Shown here one piece after another: positions 45,708-54,241 of a stretch of 64,000 bases of DNA. The number at the start of each line of letters is the position of its first letter. Positions within the stretch are counted from its first letter, which is position 1. The translations under genes were made by a program, and so were the position numbers. Location: the NCBI GenBank assembly GCA_038525525.1, contig JBCBHO010000001.1, forward strand, positions 1 to 64,000, read 5' to 3'. The DNA is from Shimia_B sp038525525 (GTDB lineage: Bacteria; Pseudomonadota; Alphaproteobacteria; Rhodobacterales; Rhodobacteraceae). A model generated the notes under the pieces. It made no database searches. It saw only the letters and a list, made by a program, of their open reading frames with translations, and was not told the origin of the DNA.

Positions 45708-48700
45708 CTACTGCGACACCTCGGGCGGCGCGCGGCGGAAAATTTCCCTGAACATGCCCGGCGTCAAGACGGAAAGCGGGTTCACCGAGACCTCTGGCGC
45801 AGCCGCCGGTCCACGGAGGTTGAAGTTGAAGCCGATGAGCCCCTCGCCCCGCCGTGTGAGAAAGGAGCCGATGCTGTTGACGAGATAAAAGGGCGAGACG
45901 ACGCCCTGGAAGTCCATGCTGCGGTTCCGGAGGTCGAATATCCCGTCGAGCGAGATGCCGAGCGAGGCCCCGGTGGCGCTCGATTCCGTCACGATCACCT
46001 GGGCAGGGGTCAGCCGGAAGTCGGCCTCCACGTCCGAGAAGACGAGCCCGCCGCCATCCATCTGCTCGAGAAGACCCACCACCGAGATCGCTGAAAGGAG
46101 CGCGGCCATGGAGGGCGCGTCGGTCACGCGGATGTTGCTGAGCGTTACGCGCCCGTCGAAGACCCCCTCGCCTGCGCGCGGCTCGAGGTTGAGCGCGAGG
46201 TTGCCGCCCTGCACCTGCCGGAAGAGCCCGGCATCCCGGATGACACCGCCGCCATCGGCGCTCTCCACGCGGATGCGCGGCCCGTCCGGCGTGCCCTGCA
46301 CGCGGCCCTGGAGCGCGGTCCCGCCGTTCATCTGCGCGGTGAAAACACCCGCCAGGCCGCCCGTGGTGGTGAAGTCGCCCCGCAGGTTGGTCAGGATGAT
46401 GTCCTCGGAAACGACGAGCTGGTCGAGCGAGACCTCGAGCGGCGGGCCGTCGGCTCCGCCTGCGCTTTCGCCGAAACGCGCGCCGCGGAGATCGAGGGCG
46501 GCCTGTCTGAGGCTCACGGCCGGCGGGCGGCCCACACCGCGCCCGATAAGCGCGACACGGCCCACGAGCCAGTTGCCCACCGAGACCCGCGAGAAGTCCG
46601 CGCGGCGCAGCCCCGTCCCGCCGGGGGCAAGCGTGATGCGACCCTCCGCCGAAAATCCCGGGCCACGCAGGACGAGGGCCTCGACCTCGGGCGTCTCCCC
46701 CAACCGGCCCTCCACGAGAAGCTCGCCCGAGCTTGCGGGCGGCTTCACCCAGCTCACCGGTGGCACCGCCACCCGCAACCCCACCAGATCCGACCTCAGC
46801 GAAAAGCGCGGAAAGGCGCCCTCGGCCTCCTGCGGTGGTAGCGAAAGCGCCAGCGTGCCCCGCCCCTCTCCGCTGACGCTCCCGGGCGGAAGGTCGATCC
46901 CGAATTCGTCGAGGAGCGCGGGCGAGAGCGCCACCTCTGCGCGCACTTCGCTGGGCTGCGGGCCCTGGCCGAAGACGGCAGACCAGGCACCGTCGAAATC
47001 CACGCGCCCGAGGCTTCCGCTCCCGGCGATGGTGATCCCGTCCACGCCTACGGTCACGCGCCCCCTGGGCAGCGTGAGGGTCTTGCCCGCGATGATCTCC
47101 GTACTGCGCACGCCGAAAAGCTCGGCACCCATCTCGAGCGCCACGTCGCTGCCGCGGAGGCGCGGTTTCATCGGAAAGGCGATGCGGCCCGCCACTTCCG
47201 CGCGCCCGTCAGCGAGGGTCACGGGCCGGCCGGCCTTCGACAGGAAGCGGAATGGCTCCTCATCGAGCACGGAAAGCACCGCCGTGACAGTCCCCGCCGC
47301 GCGGAGATCGATCTCCGCTGTGGCGGGTTTCTCGCGCATATTGGCCACGTTGAAGACCGATCCTGCTGCATCGAGCACGCCGCCCTGGGGAGCCTGCATC
47401 TCTCCCTCTTCGACGAGGATCGTGAACTGGTGGTCATGGACGGACATGACACCCACGCCGCCGGTGATCGGGGGCAGGCTGCGCAGGATGCGCACCTCCG
47501 CGTCGCGGAAGCGCTGGCTCATGGAGATGGTGGGCTTTTCACCCGGCTCGGTACGGATCGCCCAGCGGGCATCCTCGATGAGGCCGCCCTCGATATTGGC
47601 TGCGAGCCAGCGGCGGAGCCCGGGCCGCGCGCTCTCCGGCCAGAGCTCGCGCGCGCGCGCCGCGTCCACGCGGTCGACGGCGGCATCCACGGCCACCCGC
47701 CAGCCCGCCTTCCCCGCCGCGATCCGGCCAGAGACGGTCGCGGTCGTCTCTCCGTCCACGGCCACGCCGTGCCCCACATCGAGCGTGAAGGGGTCGAGAC
47801 GGAGCCGGAAATCTGCGGCGACGGCATCGAGCGCGCGCGGCGCGTCGTAGAGCCCGCCGGGATTGCCCTCGATGTGATCGACGGTGAATTGCCCGACGAT
47901 CTCGCGCGGCGCGAGGCCGCGAAAATCCTGTAGCTGCGCCGTGCCATGGGCTGTGGCCGAGCCCCAGTCGGTTTCGAGCGAAATCTCGTCAAAGCGGAGC
48001 CGCTGCTCCGCGCGGTCATAGGCGAGCGCCATGAAGGCCGTCGTGAACGGGATCGGGCGGCTCGCCGCGTTGGGGCGCAGCGCGCCCTGCCCGAGCTCGA
48101 GAGAGCCCTCCAGCGTGTCGAGCCCCCCGCGCCCGACGCTCGTGCGCATCGCCACGGACACCGGCGCGTCGAGCACGGCCAGCCAGGCCAGCGCCGGCAC
48201 CTGGCTTGCGAGGTCCGCGGCCGCCGCATCCTCCACCACGGCAGAGACAGAGATCTGCCCGTCACTCCCCTCGCGGCCCACCGAGAGGGAGAGCGTGGCG
48301 AGGTCCTGGCGCCCGGTGAGAAGCGCGGCTTCCGCCGTCAGGAGCAGGTCAGCGCCGTCGCGGAAAAGGCGAAGCTGCCCGCCATCGCCTGTCCAGTTGC
48401 CGCCGGTCACGCCGTCCGAGTAGTTGATCGTGACGTTCTCCGCAGAGATCTCCACGAGGCGTTCGAAATCCGGCCGGTCGAGCACCGTGTCGATCCGCCG
48501 AAAGAACTCGTCGAGGTCCCGCAGCGCGCCGAAGCCGCTCCCCGGTGCCCCGCCGAGCGATATGTCAAAGCTGCCATCGCCGCTGCGCGCGACCCGGAGC
48601 ACGAGGCCCGAGAGCGCGAGCTTGCGCAGGCGCAGATCACCTTCGATGAGCGCCCCGACCGCCAGGTCGCCCCGCAGGCGGCGCAGGTCGAGCATGGGCG

Positions 48701-48974
48701 CCCCCGCTTGGATCAGCGCCACATCGTCGAGATAGACCTGCGGGTGGAAATCCGCGTCGAGCCCCACGCGGATCGACCCGAAGCTCAGCGCGCCGCCGGG
48801 CACGATCGCCTCGGCCTCGGCATTGACGCGCTCGGTCACCCAGGGCCCCACGGGGATCGGATCCGTGCGGAGGCGCGCCGCGCCCACGACGACGAGCACG
48901 ACCAGAAGGGCGGTCATGCCACCTGTGACCCAAGGCCAGCGTCGTCGCTTCGGCGTCTGCGTCTTTTCCTGCAC
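45708..48974 (-). CDS. Large AsmA/YhdP-like membrane protein
   Basis: 1088 residues. A basic N-terminus (KTQTPKRRRWPW) and one membrane helix (about 15-34) anchor a long periplasmic chain of beta-rich repeats, ending with the YhdP/AsmA2-style segment LSNIRVTDAPSMAALLSAISVVGLLEQMDGGGLVFSDVEADF and LRNRSMDFQGVVSPFYLVNSIGSFLTRRGEGLIGFNFNLRGPAAAPEVSVNPLS. This matches proteins of the YhdP/AsmA/TamB type that bridge the envelope to move phospholipids. It sits upstream of queA and divergent from bcp. Confidence 0.85.
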   Translation of the reverse strand: MQEKTQTPKRRRWPWVTGGMTALLVVLVVVGAARLRTDPIPVGPWVTERVNAEAEAIVPGGALSFGSIRVGLDADFHPQVYLDDVALIQAGAPMLDLRRLRGDLAVGALIEGDLRLRKLALSGLVLRVARSGDGSFDISLGGAPGSGFGALRDLDEFFRRIDTVLDRPDFERLVEISAENVTINYSDGVTGGNWTGDGGQLRLFRDGADLLLTAEAALLTGRQDLATLSLSVGREGSDGQISVSAVVEDAAAADLASQVPALAWLAVLDAPVSVAMRTSVGRGGLDTLEGSLELGQGALRPNAASRPIPFTTAFMALAYDRAEQRLRFDEISLETDWGSATAHGTAQLQDFRGLAPREIVGQFTVDHIEGNPGGLYDAPRALDAVAADFRLRLDPFTLDVGHGVAVDGETTATVSGRIAAGKAGWRVAVDAAVDRVDAARARELWPESARPGLRRWLAANIEGGLIEDARWAIRTEPGEKPTISMSQRFRDAEVRILRSLPPITGGVGVMSVHDHQFTILVEEGEMQAPQGGVLDAAGSVFNVANMREKPATAEIDLRAAGTVTAVLSVLDEEPFRFLSKAGRPVTLADGRAEVAGRIAFPMKPRLRGSDVALEMGAELFGVRSTEIIAGKTLTLPRGRVTVGVDGITIAGSGSLGRVDFDGAWSAVFGQGPQPSEVRAEVALSPALLDEFGIDLPPGSVSGEGRGTLALSLPPQEAEGAFPRFSLRSDLVGLRVAVPPVSWVKPPASSGELLVEGRLGETPEVEALVLRGPGFSAEGRITLAPGGTGLRRADFSRVSVGNWLVGRVALIGRGVGRPPAVSLRQAALDLRGARFGESAGGADGPPLEVSLDQLVVSEDIILTNLRGDFTTTGGLAGVFTAQMNGGTALQGRVQGTPDGPRIRVESADGGGVIRDAGLFRQVQGGNLALNLEPRAGEGVFDGRVTLSNIRVTDAPSMAALLSAISVVGLLEQMDGGGLVFSDVEADFRLTPAQVIVTESSATGASLGISLDGIFDLRNRSMDFQGVVSPFYLVNSIGSFLTRRGEGLIGFNFNLRGPAAAPEVSVNPLSVLTPGMFREIFRRAPPEVSQ

Positions 48975-49041
48975 GGACCGCCCTTTAACCCGTCTCCGCG
49001 CCGCCTAGAACAAGGCACATGAACGCACGGGAGACCACCTC

Positions 49042-49503
49042 ATGATCAACGAAGGCGACACCGCCCCCGATTTCACCCTGCCCCGCGACGGCGCGGGCGA
49101 CCTGACGCTCTCCTCGCTCCAGCCGAAGGCAGTCGTTCTCTACTTCTACCCCAAGGATGACACGCCCGGCTGCACCAAGGAAGCGATAGCGTTCACCGAA
49201 AGCGTCGAGGACTTCGCGGCCGCCGGCGCGGTGATCGTCGGCGTCTCCAAAGACCCGGTCAAAAAGCATGACAAGTTCATCGCCAAGCACGATCTCAAGG
49301 TCGCCCTCGTCAGCGACGAGGAGAGCGATGTCTGCGAGCAATACGGCACATGGGTGGAAAAGAGCATGTACGGCAAGACCTACATGGGCATCGAGCGCGC
49401 GACCTTTCTCATCGACGGCTCGGGCAAGGTTGCCAAGGTCTGGCGGAAGGTAAAGGTGCCCGGGCACGCGGACGCCGTTCTCGAGGCCGTGAAAGGGCTC
49501 TGA
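49042..49503 (+). CDS. bcp: Thiol peroxidase of the BCP/PrxQ family
   Basis: Reduces hydroperoxides. The 153-residue protein has the peroxidatic Cys44 in YPKDDTPGCTKEA. The residue five further on, where PrxQ resolving Cys usually lies, is Ala, so resolution must use Cys98 (SDVCEQYGTW) or an external thiol. The rest of the PrxQ pattern (ERATFLIDGSGKVAKVWRKVKV) is intact. It diverges from the AsmA-like gene and precedes the M23 peptidase gene by 175 bases. Confidence 0.93.
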   Translation: MINEGDTAPDFTLPRDGAGDLTLSSLQPKAVVLYFYPKDDTPGCTKEAIAFTESVEDFAAAGAVIVGVSKDPVKKHDKFIAKHDLKVALVSDEESDVCEQYGTWVEKSMYGKTYMGIERATFLIDGSGKVAKVWRKVKVPGHADAVLEAVKGL

Positions 49504-49678
49504 GACGTCGGCGAAATCCCGCCAATCCCAAGCAAATACGCCGCAGTTTTGACATGTTTGACCGCGACCATGTTGCGGGCCTGAAACGCCGCGGCTAGAC
49601 ACGCGCGAAAGGCTCGCAGGCCGCGCGGGGGGATGTGCGCGACCTGCCAAAAGAGGCAACGGGAGCGGGGCAGATTTC

Positions 49679-50998
49679 TTGCTGACGAAACTCAGACACC
49701 GGTTTCACACGGCGCTCGAGCGCCGTATCCCTGAAAAGCGACTGTTTCTAAGGACCGACACAGAGACCCGGTTTGTCCGCCTCGGCCCCGGAACCCAGCT
49801 CATCGCCTGGGCGGGCAGCACTGCAATCGTCGCCTGGGCCATCGTCGCCACCGCGATTTTGCTCATGGACTCGATCGGCGCGGGTAACTTCCGCGAACAG
49901 GCCAAGCGTGAGCAGGCCATCTACGAAGACCGCCTCAACAGCCTTTCGGCCCAGCGGGATGCGCGCGCCGCAGAGGCCGCAACCGCTCAGGAACGCTTCA
50001 ACGCAGCGCTCGAGCAGGTCTCGGTCATGCAGGCCGAGCTTCTGGAAAGCGAGGATCGCCGCCGCGAGCTCGAACGCGGGATCGAGGTCGTGCAGGCCAC
50101 GCTGCGCCGCACAGCCTTGGAGCGCGACGCCGCCCGCGACGCGCTCGAGACCGAGCTGGCGCAGATAGAAGCCGCCGGGGGCGCTCTGCCCGAGGCCGCG
50201 CGGGCCGGTGAGATCGAGGCGACGCTGGCCTTTCTCGCCGATGCCCTCGCAGAAACCGCCGAGGAGCGCGATACCGAGGCCTCCGATGCGGCCCTCGCCC
50301 TCGCGCTGGCCGCCGACATGGAAAACGAGCTGAAGCTCCTCGAGGCACGCAACGATCAGATCTTCCGCCGCCTCGAAGAGGCCATGACCGTGAGCGTGGA
50401 GCCGCTCGACAAGATGTTCCGCGCCGCGGGCCTGCCCACCGAGAGCCTCCTCGAGCAGGTGCGCCGCGGCTATTCCGGGCAAGGCGGCCCGCTCACGCCG
50501 CTCGTCATTTCCACGCGCGGCGCGGGCCCAAATCCGGACGGTCAGCGCGCCAACCGGATCCTGAACGAGCTCGACAAGATGAACCTCTACCGGATCGCCG
50601 CCGAGCGTGCGCCTTTCTCGCACCCGGTTCGCGACCGTCATCGCTTCACCTCGGGCTTCGGGCCGCGCTGGGGGCGGATGCACAATGGCGCCGATTTCGC
50701 CGCGCCCACGGGCACCGACATCTTCGCGACTGCCGACGGGGTGGTCATCCATGCCGGATGGCTCTCGGGCTATGGCCGACTGATCAAGATTCAGCATGAA
50801 TTCGGGATCGAGACGCGCTACGCCCATTTATCTAAGATTCGAGTGAATGTGGGGCAGCGGGTATCGCGCGGGCAGCATATCGGTGATATGGGCAACAGCG
50901 GACGGTCTACCGGCACTCACCTGCACTACGAAATCCGCGTCGGCGGCAAACCCGTCAATCCGATGATCTACATCAAGGCTGCACAAGATGTTTTCTAA
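49679..50998 (+). CDS. M23-family peptidoglycan endopeptidase
   Basis: 439 residues with a short cytoplasmic head, one membrane helix (about 41-63) and a long periplasmic coiled coil (about 70-240), then the LytM/M23 domain (about 330-430) with HNGADFAAPTGTDIF and HLHYEIRVGGKPVNP, which carry the zinc ligands and catalytic His. The start is TTG at 49679 after a GGGAGCGGGG purine tract. It overlaps the bactofilin gene by 11 bases. This pairing matches bactofilin-linked M23 enzymes such as LmdC that shape local cell-wall growth. Confidence 0.9.
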   Translation: MLTKLRHRFHTALERRIPEKRLFLRTDTETRFVRLGPGTQLIAWAGSTAIVAWAIVATAILLMDSIGAGNFREQAKREQAIYEDRLNSLSAQRDARAAEAATAQERFNAALEQVSVMQAELLESEDRRRELERGIEVVQATLRRTALERDAARDALETELAQIEAAGGALPEAARAGEIEATLAFLADALAETAEERDTEASDAALALALAADMENELKLLEARNDQIFRRLEEAMTVSVEPLDKMFRAAGLPTESLLEQVRRGYSGQGGPLTPLVISTRGAGPNPDGQRANRILNELDKMNLYRIAAERAPFSHPVRDRHRFTSGFGPRWGRMHNGADFAAPTGTDIFATADGVVIHAGWLSGYGRLIKIQHEFGIETRYAHLSKIRVNVGQRVSRGQHIGDMGNSGRSTGTHLHYEIRVGGKPVNPMIYIKAAQDVF

Positions 50999-51479
50999 GA
51001 GCAAAATCAACGAGCCCGCCAGCACAGGCGAGAACGCCCCGAAGCCGGAGACGAAGTCCGAGGCACCGAAGCCGGAGTTCAAGAGCTCCGTGGCCGCCAC
51101 GCCGAAGGCAAAACCGCCGGCCTCCACCCTCTCCGCCGATCTTACGATCCAGGGCAACCTCAAGACCTCCGGCGACATCCAGATCGAAGGCCAGGTGGAG
51201 GGCGACATCCGCGCGCACCTCCTGACCGTGGGCGAAGGCGCCACCGTGAAGGGCGAGTGCATCGCCGACGACGTCGTCGTCAACGGCCGCATCATCGGCC
51301 GTGTGCGGGGGCTCAAGGTCCGCCTGACTTCCACCGCCCGGGTGGAAGGCGACATCATCCACAAGACCATCGCCATCGAAAGCGGCGCGCATTTCGAAGG
51401 CTCGGTCCAGCGGCAGGACGATCCGCTCTCCACGGCCTCGAAGAAGCCCGTGCCAAAAGCGGCCGCCGCGGCCGACTGA
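50988..51479 (+). CDS. Bactofilin
   Basis: 163-residue cytoskeletal protein. A Pro/Lys-rich N-terminus (about 1-45) precedes the right-handed beta-helix core SADLTIQGNLKTSGDIQIEGQVEGDIRAHLLTVGEGATVKGECIADDVVVNGRIIGRVRG, and a Lys/Ala-rich tail. Bactofilins polymerise without nucleotide and recruit wall enzymes. Overlap with the M23 gene upstream suggests the two act together. It is followed by the DHA2 exporter gene after 19 bases. Confidence 0.93.
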   Translation: MFSKSKINEPASTGENAPKPETKSEAPKPEFKSSVAATPKAKPPASTLSADLTIQGNLKTSGDIQIEGQVEGDIRAHLLTVGEGATVKGECIADDVVVNGRIIGRVRGLKVRLTSTARVEGDIIHKTIAIESGAHFEGSVQRQDDPLSTASKKPVPKAAAAAD

Positions 51480-51498
51480 TAGGCAGAGGCCGCACACC

Positions 51499-52956
51499 AT
51501 GGTGACCACGGATCAAGCGCCGCAGCCCTCTGCGGCGCTTTCCTTTTGCGCGGAGAAGAACCGCAAGCTGATCCTTACCGCCGCGATCCTCGCCTCCTCG
51601 CTGGGCTTCATCGACGGTACGGTCGTCTCCATCGCGCTCCCGGCCATGCGCGCCTCGCTCGAGGCCACGCTGCCGCAGGCGCAGTGGTTCTCCAATGCCT
51701 ACATGCTCTTTCTCTCGGCGCTGATCCTCGCGGGCGGCGCGCTGGGAGATCGCTTCGGCCTCGCGCGCGTCTTCTCCATCGGGATCGGCGCGTTCATCTT
51801 GGCCTCGCTCGCCTGCGCGGTGGCCCCCACCCCGGAATTCATGATCGTGGCCCGCGCGCTCAAGGGCGTGGGCGCCGCGCTCATGGTGCCGGGCTCCCTC
51901 GCGCTGATCTCGCGCGCCTATCCCAAGGCGGAGCGTGGCCGCGCCATCGGCATCTGGGCGGCGGCCTCGGCGCTCACCACGGCGCTCGGCCCCATCATCG
52001 GCGGGCTCGTGCTGACAGCCGGCGGCCCCGAATTCTGGCGCTGGATCTTCGCGATCAACCTTCCGCTCGGGCTGCTCGCGCTCTGGATCCTGAGGCGCGC
52101 CGTCAAGAGCGACCCGGCCCAAGAGGATCACCCCGTGGACTGGATCGGCGCGGGCCTTGCCACTGCGGGCCTCGGCGCGCTGGCATACGGGCTCACGGCG
52201 CTGGAGGGCGCAGGGCCCGCCCTGCCCGCCCTCGGGCTCTCGGTCCTGCTCATGGCCGCGTTTCTCTGGCACGAGGCCCGGGACCCGCACCCGATGATGC
52301 CGCTGTCGCTCTTCGCCGATGCACGCTTCTCGGCGGCCAACCTCGCCACCTTCCTCCTATACGCGGCGCTCGGTGCGATGCTCTTTTACCTGCCCATGGC
52401 CGTGATCACCGCCTGGGAGGTCACGCCGATCGAGGCCTCCGCCGCCTTCGCGCCGCTCTCCATCTTCATCTCGACGCTCTCGACACGCATGGGCAGCCTC
52501 GCGGACCGATACGGACCGGAGCCCATCATCGCCATCGGCGCGGGTATCGTGGCGCTGGCCTACCTCGCCACCGCCGTCACAGCGCCGCTCCAGAGCTTCT
52601 GGTTCGCCACCTTCCCGGCGATGGTGCTGGCGGGGCTCGGAATGGCCTTCGTCGTGGCGCCGCTTTCCGCGGCGGTCATGGGCAGCGTTGACGATTCGGA
52701 AACAGGCGCGGCCTCCGGCGTGAACAATGCCATCAGCCGCATGGCGAGCCTCGTGGCCATCGCGGCCTTCGGCTCCTTGGCCGCATGGAGCTACGGCGCC
52801 GCCGGCGGCACGCTGAGCTTCGGCGGAGATGAGACGGGGCCGGGCCACGTGGCCGCGGTCAATGCGGCGTTCGCGGCGATCTCCTACGTGGCGGCTGCGC
52901 TCTGCGCGGCGTCGAGTGTCGTGATGCTCGCCGCCAGATCGCGGCGCGCGGTCTGA
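51499..52956 (+). CDS. DHA2-type MFS exporter (14 TM)
   Basis: 485 residues with 14 predicted membrane segments. It starts after FCAEKNRKLILTAAILASSLGFIDGTVVSIALPAMRASL and has the drug-export motifs GALGDRFGLARVF, SRAYPKAERGRAIGIWAAASALTTALGPIIGGL and WRWIFAINLPLGL, matching EmrB/QacA-type transporters. It lacks an adjacent EmrA-like gene, so it may be a stand-alone pump. Substrate is unknown. Confidence 0.88.
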   Translation: MVTTDQAPQPSAALSFCAEKNRKLILTAAILASSLGFIDGTVVSIALPAMRASLEATLPQAQWFSNAYMLFLSALILAGGALGDRFGLARVFSIGIGAFILASLACAVAPTPEFMIVARALKGVGAALMVPGSLALISRAYPKAERGRAIGIWAAASALTTALGPIIGGLVLTAGGPEFWRWIFAINLPLGLLALWILRRAVKSDPAQEDHPVDWIGAGLATAGLGALAYGLTALEGAGPALPALGLSVLLMAAFLWHEARDPHPMMPLSLFADARFSAANLATFLLYAALGAMLFYLPMAVITAWEVTPIEASAAFAPLSIFISTLSTRMGSLADRYGPEPIIAIGAGIVALAYLATAVTAPLQSFWFATFPAMVLAGLGMAFVVAPLSAAVMGSVDDSETGAASGVNNAISRMASLVAIAAFGSLAAWSYGAAGGTLSFGGDETGPGHVAAVNAAFAAISYVAAALCAASSVVMLAARSRRAV

Positions 52957-53017
52957 GGCAGATCCCCGGGCTTGTCCATGGAATGAGAGCGCATCGGAGA
53001 GGCCCTGCTCTTCGGGC

Positions 53018-54142
53018 CTAATCCTCCGCGGTGGCCTCGGCCCGGCTCTTGCCGGCCACATCCATGGCCAGCGTGGCCGCCATGAACGCATCGAGATCGC
53101 CGTCGAGGACGCCCGAGGTATCCGAGGTCTCGTGGCTCGTGCGCAGGTCTTTCACCATCTGGTATGGCTGGAGCACGTAGGAGCGGATCTGGTTGCCCCA
53201 GCCCGCCGAGCCCTTGGACTCGTGGGCCTCGTTGATGGCCGCGTTCCGGCGGTCGAGCTCCATCTGGTATAGCCGTGATTTCAGCGCCTTCATGGCGATA
53301 TCGCGGTTCTGGTGCTGGGATTTCTCCGAGCTTGTCACCACGATCCCCGTGGGCTGGTGGGTGATCCGCACGGCGGAGTCTGTCGTGTTGACGTGCTGCC
53401 CGCCCGCGCCCGAGGAGCGGAACGTGTCGATGCGGATATCCGACGGGTTCACCTCGATCTCGATATTGTCGTCAACCACAGGGTAGACCCAGACCGAGGC
53501 GAAAGAGGTCTCGCGCGTGCCCTTGCCGAAGGGCGAGATGCGCACGAGGCGATGCACGCCGCTCTCGGATTTCAGCCAGCCATAGGCGTTGTGCCCGCTG
53601 ATCTTGTAGCCGACGGATTTGATGCCCGCCTCGGTGCCCGCTTCCTCGGATTGCAGCTCGACCTTGTAGCCCTTCTTCTCGGCCCAGCGGACATACATCC
53701 GCTGGAGCATCTGGGCCCAGTCGCAGGCCTCGGTTCCCCCTGCCCCGGCATTGATCTCGAGGAAGGTGTCGTTGCTGTCGGCCTCGCCATCGAGGAGCGC
53801 CTCGAGCTCCTTTTGCGCGGCCTGTTCCGCGAGGGCTTTGATCGCGCCCTCGGCATCGGCGACGACCTCCGAGTCGCCCTCCGCCTCGCCCAGCTCGATG
53901 AGCTCCACGTTGTCGGTGAGCTCGCCGCGGATCCCATCGTAGGTGGCCATCTTGTCCATGAGCGCCTGCCGGTCGCGCATGAGCTTTTGCGCGCGGGCCT
54001 GATCGTCCCAGAGGTTGGGATCCTCGATCATGGCGTCGAACTCTTCCATACGGTGCGCCGCGGTCTCGATGTCCATCCGCTGGCCGAGCAGGTCGAGCGA
54101 TTTCTCGATCGCCTCGGCAAGTGATTGAATTTCCGTGCGCAT
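53018..54142 (-). CDS. prfB: Peptide chain release factor 2
   Basis: Terminates translation at UAA and UGA. The 374-residue protein has the SPF stop-recognition tripeptide at 203-205 and GGQ at 247-249 in SSGAGGQHVNTTDSAVRITH. The frame is continuous from MRTEIQSLAEAIEKS onward: no in-frame UGA and no shift site near codon 25, so the programmed frameshift found in many bacteria is absent. It converges with the DHA2 gene and lies downstream of PBP1A (99 bases). Confidence 0.96.
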   Translation of the reverse strand: MRTEIQSLAEAIEKSLDLLGQRMDIETAAHRMEEFDAMIEDPNLWDDQARAQKLMRDRQALMDKMATYDGIRGELTDNVELIELGEAEGDSEVVADAEGAIKALAEQAAQKELEALLDGEADSNDTFLEINAGAGGTEACDWAQMLQRMYVRWAEKKGYKVELQSEEAGTEAGIKSVGYKISGHNAYGWLKSESGVHRLVRISPFGKGTRETSFASVWVYPVVDDNIEIEVNPSDIRIDTFRSSGAGGQHVNTTDSAVRITHQPTGIVVTSSEKSQHQNRDIAMKALKSRLYQMELDRRNAAINEAHESKGSAGWGNQIRSYVLQPYQMVKDLRTSHETSDTSGVLDGDLDAFMAATLAMDVAGKSRAEATAED

Positions 54143-54241
54143 GGGGCCCTCCGTCTGAGGCCGCCTAAGTACCGCCGCGCCCCCGCGCTTACAACCCGCG
54201 CCGGGGCCGGGGCGCGTGGATGCTGCCGGGGTTGAGGAGGC

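Noticed and set aside
49549..49554. TTGACA as -35 of the M23 gene
   Set aside because: No acceptable -10 at 16-18 bases downstream.
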